Origin: Bagarius yarrelli
Taxonomy: Eukaryota > Chordata > Actinopteri > Siluriformes > Sisoridae
Assembly (NCBI GenBank): GCA_005784505.1
Contig: VCAZ01000134.1
Location: forward strand, 497,001 to 561,000
Reading direction: 5' to 3'
DNA: 64,000 nucleotides
Position numbers and translations under genes: made by a program. The stretch's first letter is position 1, and every line of letters starts with the position of its first letter. The notes beneath the pieces were generated by a model. That model saw only the letters and a list, made by a program, of their open reading frames with translations. It had not been told where the DNA came from and ran no database searches. Below, one piece after another: positions 12,301-21,079 of this stretch.

Positions 12301-13262
12301 GAGTGATCCAGACCAAGAGCGTGTCCAAACTCATGGGCTGCTACCAGGAACAGACTGTATCCTGTAAAAGGGTTCAAAACAATCCTTGTTTTTTTTTGCA
12401 CATATGTATTAGATGTAGTGATTAGAAGCTGTATTGTGAGAAATATGGATATAATTCAAAAAGCCAATATATTGAAAAATACCTTTATCTGGGCAAAATC
12501 CCCATTTTTTGTCCTTGTCATAGTTGCTGGTTGTGGCGCACCACAGCTTTCCATCACCGCGACCTTCACTTGTGCAGGGGGTAAAGGTTTTCCCAAGAAA
12601 GCTGAAAGGAAACTGACACGGCTCTCCTTCAGAGTTTCCACCAATCACAGCAGTATCTGTTGGCCAAAATGTAAACACATACATTTTATTTATTAAAGAA
12701 TGCCAATTGTATTATTCAGTGCTTAAACAAACGCTAACACATTGAAGCTAGGTTCTTTGATTTGAAGAAAATAGTGCATTAAAAATTTCTTACCTCGGTT
12801 AGGACAGAACCCATATTTCTTGTCCTGGTCAAAGTTGGCTGTAGTGGTGGCGCACCAGCGATACCCATCATCCCTTCCATCAGTTTGTACAGCTGGTGTA
12901 AGTTTTCCTCTCAAACACGAATGGAAAGACACAAGGTGCGCTATCTGCATTCCCATCATATGTGTACAGAACTGTGGAAACACACAAGCTTAATTACGTT
13001 ATTATTCCACATACACTGAAAACATGCTCAGGTCTTGCCATGAAGAGATGATGCAGAACTTACGCTCACTAGGGCAGAAACCGAATTTTCCATCTTTGCC
13101 ATAATCAGCCGTTGTGGCACACCATGGAAGGCCATCATCACGACCTTCAGTGGTACAAGTGGAATATGACTTCCCCTCAAAGCGGAAAGGGAATTTACAC
13201 ATAGCGCCATCTGCATTGCCAAAGTAGGTCTTGATTGCTGGAAAAAAGAGGGCATGCACCCG
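9365..13262 (-). pseudogene. mmp9 partial tandem copy B (exons 5-13)
   Basis: This 3,898-bp unit carries exons at 13237-13064, 12971-12794, 12656-12483 (FNII 1-3), 12361-12204 (zinc-binding helix), 12088-11860 (Pro/Ser/Thr hinge), 11639-11500, 11402-11252, 11140-11037 and 10942-10836 (hemopexin domain and stop). Exons 1-4 are missing, so there is no signal peptide, cysteine switch or promoter. Exon 6 is 178 bp (an extra GGT-type triplet plus one T) and exon 8 is 158 bp (extra GA), which breaks the frame. Exons 9-13 are all of the expected length and open. A poly(A) signal equivalent lies at 10,504-10,509. It is nearly identical to copy C, including introns. As it stands it is a 5'-truncated duplicate; its downstream exons could only be used by splicing from copy C. 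Confidence 0.85.
9956..10335 (+). mobile_element. Short Tc1-like non-autonomous element in mmp9 unit B
   Basis: Contains the segments GTTCCAGTTCATCCCAAAGG, CATGCTGGAACAG, CTACAACATACAAAGA and AACTTTGTAGCAACAG. These match the order of a common short Tc1/mariner-derived element of fish genomes. The termini are decayed. It has no transposase reading frame. Confidence 0.6.
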
Positions 13263-13854
13263 TTATTTTTATAAAAATAGTTTAATTAAAGTAGATTTTC
13301 ATTAGAATAACAACCATGACTATATAAATTATTCTATAGATATTATAAATGATGAGCTTGCTAATGAATCAGAATAGCAAAGGAAACAAACAGGCGAAGA
13401 AAATACACAAATGTTTTCATTCTTTTATAAATATATATTAAAAAGACCTCAACATTGAACTGTCCAGGGTGTTACCCCTCCTGCATTATGCCCTTTCAGA
13501 GACAGCTGGGATAGGCTCCATCAAATCCCTGTGACCATGAATTAGGGAATGAGTGGGTATAGAAGATAACTGTGCCTCTACTTATGTTATTCCTGCTTTT
13601 ATTCTTGTATGCCTCTAATTTCAGTATTTACTGAACATTTATTTGGTAACTTGAATGAAATCTTTAATGGACTTGTTGTGAACATAAGTTTACACAACTT
13701 GTAGTGAGGCAACAATGCTAACCACTAAGTCATAACAAGACATATAATGTATGTCTTTATGTGTTTTTGTACCAGAACATAGTTCATACAAACAGAGCAA
13801 ATATAGTACGATAATCAAGTCTCACTCATACTCCTAATGGTAAACTTTTGCAAA

Positions 13855-14235
13855 GGCTTTGCACTTTGGAGGGTTTTTTTAATGGATAGTCTTATTTAGC
13901 CACAATTGTATTAGTGCAGGTGCTGATGTCAGGCGAGAAGGTCTGGGGTACTATTGGTGTTCCAGTTCATCCCAAAGGTTGTCATTAAGGTTATGATCAA
14001 GGCTCTGTGAAGAACACCAAGCTCCTCCACATCAAACTTAGTCAATCATGTTTTTATAAAGCGTTTTGTGCAGAGTCAGGATTTGTCATGCTGGAACAGT
14101 GTTTGGGCCTCATCTCTACTAAAGGAAGGATTAAATGCTACAACATACAAAGATATACTAAACAACGGAGAGCTTCCAAACTTTGTAGCAACAGTTTATA
14201 AAGGACACACTTGTAAGGTGTCCATAACCTTTTGT
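13855..14235 (+). mobile_element. Short Tc1-like non-autonomous element in mmp9 unit C
   Basis: Virtually identical to the copy at 9,956-10,335 because it was carried along in the duplicated unit. It lies just downstream of the mmp9 3'UTR, so the insertion predates the duplication. Confidence 0.6.
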
Positions 14236-14400
14236 TCATTTAATGTTTATGTGCTTATAGTCATTATTTAGTAATTATGGGATAGATGTGTAGATTTTTA
14301 TGACATATTATAAAAAAAGATCTTTCTGAGATTATTGATCACAAAAATATTAGTATAAAAATCAGACAACAACATATTCAGACTTAAAATAACAACTTAT

Positions 14401-14406
14401 TTTATT
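14401..14406 (-). terminator. Candidate poly(A) signal of mmp9 copy C
   Basis: AATAAA on the minus strand lies about 330 bp downstream of the stop codon at 14735-14737, which gives a short 3'UTR typical of fish mmp9. The same signal is present in copy B at 10,504-10,509 and absent from copy A because of its deletion. Confidence 0.45.
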
Positions 14407-14734
14407 ATTTATATGACAAAATACTAATGATTTTATAAATAAATTAAACAATTGAGAAAAAAAAAAGTTCACTTGTGCAAATTTAGACTATGAAGACACG
14501 AAATAGAACAGGGAAAACAAAATATATTTTAAAATAACCTTAACCAGTACAACATTAACTGAATTCCATTAACTTTATCATTTGCTCCAGGCAAATTCAT
14601 CTTAACATAATTACACATAAAAACATTATTACAGAGTTTCAACTCTTTCCATAATACTGCACTTTTTTTGTTGAAGACACATATCTGGGATTTCAGTTAG
14701 ATGTGCTTTTAACTGCAGTCCTATGAAATCTGAT

Positions 14735-17700
14735 TCAGTAGTTGGGACAATTCAGGAGTTCGTAGACATATCCAACTCTATCCACCTGTCGTCTGCTGGT
14801 CATTCGCCAGTAGTAGACTTCTCGGCAGAAGTAAAAGTGTCCTGAAAAACCAAACAAATAAATTATGTTTTTTTTGTGACTCGTGTATAAATTTGGTTGC
14901 TAAAAAACTTGATTGGATTTGATTTAAATAACTAACCATTATAGAGGAACACATCATGAGCGTCCACTGGAACCCCACCAAAGGTCATGTCTGTGTGGCG
15001 AGGGTATCCTTTATCCATCTGCTGAGTCTTCAGGTCCAGTCTAAACACACGAACAAGGGCCAAATGGACAGTGAAATTTAGTTCAACATTATACAGTTTA
15101 TGTAAACAAGTTAACGCATCAAAAAGTTTGAAATAAATGTATAATATTTACCTCCAGTAATCCTCGCCACTAAAAAGCAGCACCTTGGATTTTCCCCTCT
15201 GCAAAGCTCCGTCAACTTTGTTCAAACTGTCAGGCAGGCCAAGTTTCTCAATTCTGCGTGGTCCTCGTACATCCTGTCCGGTGAACTCCCAGAACTGAGT
15301 GCCTGAAACAGATTAAAGAATTTCAGATGTAAATCCCATAAATGAAACAACTAGAAATGATGAATTATAACAAGTGATTTCAGTCTGTTTTAGTTTTACC
15401 TGCAAAGAAGTACATTTTTTTCAGTTGATTGGTCCTCAAAAGCAGTGTCAAGCTTAGCTGGCAGGCCAGGCCATCTCTCAGAGATCAGGAAAGGGCCTTT
15501 GTATTCCCTGTCACCAATATTTGAAGCAGTCCAGTAGAAGCTAATAGGAATGAAAAATTGGTTATTTTAATATCCTGAGACAGCATTGATTAATTCTATA
15601 CTAATATACTTCTAAGCCTTTCAATGACATACTTATAATAACAGTTTAAAAGTCTTATACAGAGGCTCAAATATAGTGGTTGGGAGTACTTTATTATAAA
15701 TGTTTACTATACATGCAAGTTCCTTCATAGTATTGTTTCAGTTAGTCTACCGGTTCTTACCCATCTTTGAAGAAATGAAGCTTTCCCTGGATCTCTGTGA
15801 TTACATCAAATTTGTCCACGTTGCAAGGATCCACTGAGGGATTCACAGGTGTATACGGAGATGGAGTTGTGGTGGAAGAGGTGGATGGGGTGGTTTTTGG
15901 TGTTTTTTTAGTGGGTTTAGGAGTAGAAACTGGGGAAGATGTAGTGGTTGATGGCTTGGGTGGAGTAGGATTTGGGCCTATTTTGGGTCCTGAATGAAGA
16001 AATATGTGAATATATGAATAATTAATAGTCGTGATTAGCATCATATTTGGTTAGGTGATAAGTTATTAGACTACATAAAAATAGAATAACCAGGATCTGC
16101 ATACCATAGAGATACTGAATGCCCTCAATGTCATCTGGATGCAGAGAGAAGTCTGCTACATATTTGTACATAGGGTACATCAGAGCATCCTGAATGTTGG
16201 AGTGATCCAGACCAAGAGCGTGTCCAAACTCATGGGCTGCTACCAGGAACAGACTGTATCCTGTAAAAGGGTTCAAAACAATCCTTGTTTTTTTTTGCAC
16301 ATATGTATTAGATGTAGTGATTAGAAGCTGTATTGTGAGAAATATGGATATAATTCAAAAAGCCAATATATTGAAAAATACCTTTATCTGGGCAAAATCC
16401 CCATTTTTTGTCCTTGTCATAGTTGCTGGTTGTGGCGCACCACAGCTTTCCATCACCGCGACCTTCACTTGTGCAGGAGGTAAAGGTTTTCCCAAGAAAG
16501 CTGAAAGGAAACTGACACGGCTCTCCTTCAGAGTTTCCACCAATCACAGCAGTATCTGTTGGCCAAAATGTAAACACATACATTTTATTTATTAAAGAAT
16601 GCCAATTGTATTATTCAGTGCTTAAACAAACGCTAACACATTGAAGCTAGGTTCTTTGATTTGAAGAAAATAGTGCATTAAAAATTTCTTACCTCGGTTA
16701 GGACAGAACCCATATTTCTTGTCCTGGTCAAAGTTGGCTGTAGTGGCGCACCAGCGATACCCATCATCCCTTCCATCAGTTGTACAGCTGGTGTAAGTTT
16801 TCCTCTCAAACACGAATGGAAAGACACAAGGTGCGCTATCTGCATTCCCATCATATGTGTACAGAACTGTGGAAACACACAAGCTTAATTACGTTATTAT
16901 TCCACATACACTGAAAACATGCTCAGGTCTTGCCATGAAGAGATGATGCAGAACTTACGCTCACTAGGGCAGAAACCGAATTTTCCATCTTTGCCATAAT
17001 CAGCCGTTGTGGCACACCATGGAAGGCCATCATCACGACCTTCAGTGGTACAAGTGGAATATGACTTCCCCTCAAAGCGGAAAGGGAATTTACACATAGC
17101 GCCATCTGCATTGCCAAAGTAGGTCTTGATTGCTGGAAAAAAGAGGGCATGCACCCGTGAGTATGCCTATATTCCCTCGGTAAGTATCTAATCAAACCTC
17201 TAGAGGGTACTATAGATCTACTTTCAAGCATTTGTGCAGCATAACTGTAACAAATATTTTGATTGATAAATTAATAAAATAAAAAAAGTCTATGTTTATG
17301 AATAAAAAAGTTTTACCTGGTCCATTTCCAAGGGTCCAGAATTCGTCATCATCAAAGTGAGCGTCTCCCTGCAGTCCCTCTCCTGGAGGATAAGCATGTG
17401 CCAGCAAGCCATCTTTCCCATCAAATGGGTAGGGATCTCCATGGTCTGCATTATACACATTCCATTTAAACCATTTTTCTCTTTTATTTTGTTTGTTCTA
17501 GACACTTGCATGATGTTACTACACACACTGCATTAACAAGCTTTTCTATTAACCAATTAAATGAAAGAAAATCGTTAAAAATTGAGAGACACACTATTTA
17601 AATTCGGATTTGAATGTATTTTTTCTTTCTTTTTAGGATGCTGGTATCTTATGATTTTACTCACCCTTTTTTCCAAAAGAGATCATGATGTCAGCAGTTC

Positions 17701-18438
17701 CTCTGAAGAGCCGTGTAAAGGTTAGCGGTGTGACATCACTCCACACCTTGAAGGCTCGGGCAAAGGCATCGTCAATAATAGTGGCATCTAAGTCTGGTGA
17801 GTAGTTCAGAATCCTACAGAAAATATAGAGAGGTAATTAGTATTACAATCCCTCAAGATTTTTTCTTAGAATATGTTTCATTGGATTTCTAAACATTTTT
17901 TAACAATTTTCAAGAAGTACAGCTTAATGAATAAAAGATGTTCAACACTAAAACCTTACCTGTATGTAACGTCATTGTGATCCCACTTCAGGTCTCCTTC
18001 AAATGTTTGATAGTTGCGAACATCTGGCACACCACAGCGGGGTCTCTTCATGGCGTTGATTGTTGATTGATCCAGCTCCCCAGTCTCTTCCAGTCCCAGC
18101 TGATTTTGTAGCCTTCTTAGAGCTTTGGAAGTGGACACTGCTCCCAGGGTTCTACTTTTGTCCAGAATCTCCATATAGCCAAAACGCTTCAGGTAGCTCT
18201 GAGAATAAACAAAATAAAAAAAATCAGTCAATTATTTCAATTTCCTAAATTCAATTTGGATTTATGTAAATCTGCAAAAAAAGGAAAAATAAGCAATACT
18301 TACTTCAGCCAGCTCCATGTCTGTCATATTTTTTAATATATCCCCAGGAAAGTTCACTAAGATGGATTTGATTGGATGGGACCATGCACTTAAAGTGCAG
18401 GTTCCAAGAACCATGAATGCCAAGATACTTATTCTCAT
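14735..18438 (-). CDS. mmp9: Matrix metalloproteinase-9 (gelatinase B), complete 13-exon copy C with one frameshift in exon 10
   Basis: This is a secreted zinc endopeptidase that degrades gelatin and type IV/V collagen in inflammation and tissue remodelling. Exons: 18438-18304, 18198-17960, 17813-17665, 17445-17317, 17132-16959, 16866-16693, 16555-16382, 16260-16105, 15989-15761, 15540-15400, 15302-15152, 15040-14937, 14841-14735. Features in order: hydrophobic signal peptide from MRISILAFM; prodomain with cysteine switch PRCGVPDV (Cys about 100); catalytic half-domain; three fibronectin type II repeats (about 218-391); zinc site HEFGHALGLDH at about 401-411 with Met-turn ALMYPM; a Pro/Thr/Ser hinge; and a hemopexin domain ending NCPNY. 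Counting exon 10 as 140 nt gives 2,061 nt (686 aa), a normal fish Mmp9 length. Here exon 10 is 141 nt, because the A-run before ATGTAC is 7 and not 6 as in copy B. This shifts frame at about residue 561 and brings a stop in exon 11. It is a polishing error or a real null allele. Confidence 0.93.
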
Positions 18439-18577
18439 GTTGAGAGCTTTCAGACACCCTTTTTTGTAAACTAAAGCACAGCCTACTGAAAGTCTGTCAA
18501 AGTCTGTAAACCCGAGTCCTTTCTGGTCTTCTTCTGGCTCCTTTGCTGTCTGTGTATCCTTGACGTTCTGAAACCGG

Positions 18578-18585
18578 TATTTATA
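18578..18585 (-). promoter_or_regulatory. mmp9 TATA box
   Basis: TATAAATA on the minus strand lies about 140 bp upstream of the chosen ATG at 18438, which implies a transcription start near 18,550 and a 5'UTR of roughly 110 nt. This also argues against using the in-frame upstream ATG at 18,600, which would fall before the transcription start. Confidence 0.7.
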
Positions 18586-18603
18586 GCTGTGATGAGACAT
18601 AAA

Positions 18604-18610
18604 TTACTCA
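18604..18610 (-). promoter_or_regulatory. AP-1-like site in mmp9 promoter
   Basis: The minus strand reads TGAGTAA, one base from the AP-1/TRE consensus TGAGTCA, about 20 bp upstream of the TATA box. A proximal AP-1 site is a known conserved control element of mammalian MMP9. Function here is inferred from position and motif only. Confidence 0.5.
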
Positions 18611-18715
18611 ACCTCATCCACTTTATGCCAACCCACTTCACCCACCCAACAAAGTGTGTAGTGTTTTTCTCTTTTTTTTTTTTTTTAGAAAGTTTTTACT
18701 GCTCAATCTAAGAAG

Positions 18716-18725
18716 GGGGAATTCC
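18716..18725 (-). promoter_or_regulatory. NF-kappaB-type site in mmp9 promoter
   Basis: GGGGAATTCC on the plus strand (GGAATTCCCC on the minus strand) is a full match to the kappaB consensus GGGRNNYYCC. It lies about 135-140 bp upstream of the TATA box. A kappaB element of the same core is known in the mammalian MMP9 promoter and mediates cytokine induction. Confidence 0.65.
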
Positions 18726-18729
18726 ATAA

Positions 18730-19690
18730 AAGATTCTTAAGAAATTGCAAAACACTAATATATAATTATTTTCATCCATTTCGTACTCCATAATATTTAC
18801 CTGAGCAAAATCTCAGTAATGTGATAATACAGCTTATTTTTAATACTATTTTAACGAATGAATAATGACACATGAATTACGCATAATGACGACTTCCTGT
18901 TTTGATTGGGAAACTGTTCTGACATACCTTATTTATTTTCTTAATACCTTTAAGATAAAAAAAAATCGTTAATCTCTAGATTAGGTTAATTTATAAAAAT
19001 CGACAATGTTGTTATATTAGATAATAGTTTTAGAATTTTAGTCATATTTAATAATTGAGAAAAAAAAAGAAAAACAGAGCATGACGAAATGTGAACGTTA
19101 CAGTAGATTACATACAGTAATTACAAAGCAGTTCCTCTTTAACTAGATCAGATTTAGCAATAGACCGGATTAGACTAGATAAATTTGGATGTCAATTACC
19201 CACAATGTTTTGCATCACCACTTCACATTACATCACTGTGCGTTAGCTGGGTATTTTTCAATGTTTGTTGTGTGTTTCCACACACATGCACAAGCAAATA
19301 CACACACACAGACACACACACTAATTAATCAATAAATGAATAAATAAATGAATTAATAAATGAATGAATAAATAAATAAATATTTATATCAAATATAACT
19401 ACTTTGTGAATGCTCATAAATTTCTTACTATGCAATTTGCTTCTTTATATTATATACATCTTTATATTTCATTCTGAAAATATTTTCAAGTACATGATGA
19501 ACGTTTTTCTGGAAAACCGGTTTCTTTATTTGTTTTAAAACATATTTCAGATATTGCTTTCTCTTTTATTTTATTATTTTTATTATTTATTCGTGTTGCT
19601 TTATGTGGTCTGCTTAGATTTGTAATTTGCCATACTGTGCTGTGTATTATGACTATCCTATTGGCCCTAATATCAAAGCCGGACTATAAA
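18730..19690. other. mmp9 upstream flank, no gene
   Basis: AT-rich sequence upstream of the mmp9 promoter. It holds a CA-rich microsatellite (about 19,285-19,320) and AATA/AATG-type tetranucleotide runs (about 19,321-19,385). Distal mmp9 control elements may lie here, but nothing specific beyond the proximal motifs was recognised. Confidence 0.5.
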
Positions 19691-19876
19691 CTTTTACATT
19701 TAGCAGACGTTCTTATTCAAAGCGACTTACATTTATTACTTTTTTTTATACAACTGAGCAATTAGGGTTTAGAGCCTTGCTCAGGATCCCAGCAGTGGCA
19801 ACTTGGTGTTGCTGGGAATCGAACCCTGATCTTCCAATGTGCAGACCTTAACCACAGCACTACCACTTGCTTCCTA
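19691..19876 (-). mobile_element. tRNA-derived SINE (family S1)
   Basis: Reverse-oriented copy. The plus strand shows the complement of the tail (CATTTAGCAGACGTTCTTAT), the GAGCAATTAGGG segment and GGGAATCGAACCC, the complement of a Pol III B box, followed by the tRNA-like head (CCTTAACCACAGCACTACCA). Confidence 0.8.
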
Positions 19877-19959
19877 GGTTTAAGTACTGTATATTTCAAT
19901 TAATTTTTTGTTTAACCTGTATTATTTACACATTCTCCATGTAAAGACTTGCAGGTGTA

Positions 19960-20080
19960 AATGAAAGTGTGTACTTTAAGTGTATGTGTGTGTGCACAGT
20001 GAACTGTAATATACTGGCACCCAGTGTTCATGGCTTAGTCTCTGGATTTACTGTAACCTTGATAAGGGATGATGAATGAT
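19960..20080 (+). mobile_element. Degenerate SINE tail (S2-like)
   Basis: A segment with CACAGTGAACTGTAATATAC, TGGCACCCAGTGTTCATGG and CTGTAACCTTGATAAGGGAT follows the layout of teleost SINE/LINE tails of the 'CACCCAGTGTTCCCAGGATA' type. Strongly decayed. Confidence 0.4.
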
Positions 20081-20916
20081 TAAACAGTTTGGTTTTAAGT
20101 TTAAGTTTAATCAAAAAAACAAGTTACAAATGGCTTTTGTCTTTCAAACTGTTATATGAAACCTGCGACAAACATCCAATAACACTAGAGTGTCTGTCAC
20201 AATTTTATTGCACTGAGGGTGAAGTCAACAAAGCTGATTGCATCGAAGGTGAGGTAAAACTGTACACACATTGTGTGTGTGTAAGTGTGTGTTCAGGGAG
20301 TAGAAGGGAATGACATAATAAAACAGGATGCTGAGTAAGTTCCTGCCGCCACATTTAAACATTCAGCTAGAAAAGTTGCACAAGTGCTGCTTTTTCCTTA
20401 ATGTGGACATATCTAACCACATCAACCGGATCTTCTGATTACTACAATTTGCTAAATAGCCACACTTCATGCCTCAGTACTACTTCTGCATACATCAGTA
20501 TTATCCGGAATTATACTGAAATAAATAAAATGCAATATAGCAATAACATCATTATTTGTCATGTGTCTATGTTCTATGTAAAATGGTGCTCATTCCCAAA
20601 GATTCTTAAGTTCTGTGTTTTTTTTAAACTATAATAACATAACCAGGACAAAAACTCTAAGAAAATAGTAGCAGCTTGACTAGTTTTGCACTATATTATA
20701 CGCTAACTCTGTTTTGGAGCAAAAACATATCCGGAAACGCAAACAAAAACCACTACAATCAGTTATGACTTTCTGAGATAAACTAACTAAACACCGGAAG
20801 AGAAAAGTGATACACAAAGGGATGAAAAAAAGCCCTTTTCCAGAACCACTGGAGTCTCTTTAGGAATCAAAATTTCCTAGCATTACCTATCAGCACAAAC
20901 GAGAATCATTTATATT

Positions 20917-21075
20917 TACAGCATTTGGCAGACACCCTTATCCAGAGCCACTTACATTTATCTCTTTTTTACAACGAATCAACTGGGGGTTAGTGGTAAC
21001 TTTGCGGGGATGGGACTCAAACCCTGATCTTCCAATTATCGGTTAACACCTCAACCACTGCCCTACCACTTCCCA
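20917..21075 (-). mobile_element. tRNA-derived SINE (family S1)
   Basis: Reverse-oriented copy with the tail complement CATTTGGCAGACACCCTTAT at the left, a decayed B-box complement (GGGACTCAAACCC) and the head complement CAACCACTGCCCTACCACTT at the right. Confidence 0.8.
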
Positions 21076-21079
21076 AAGA

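Larger units (their letters stand above)
7797..17158. repeat. Head-to-tail segmental repeat array of mmp9 exons 5-13 plus 3' flank (three units)
   Basis: Units start with TTATTTTTATAAAAATAG at 7,797, 9,365 and 13,263. The period is 3,898 bp for B and about 3,896 bp for C (up to about 17,158); unit A is only 1,568 bp because of an internal deletion. Each full unit contains an S2 SINE tail, a Tc1-like element, the mmp9 3'UTR and exons 13 to 5. The intron-4 edge is marked by GGCATGCACCCGT. In copy C this continues into unique intron 4 (GAGTATGCC), whereas in A and B it jumps to the 3'-flank sequence, giving identical junctions. Confidence 0.95.

Noticed and set aside
18262..18600. In-frame upstream ATG (at 18,600) extending mmp9 by about 54 residues
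   Set aside because: It lies upstream of the TATA box and would bury the signal peptide. The ATG at 18438 gives a normal signal peptide, and the open frame above it is fortuitous promoter/5'UTR sequence.
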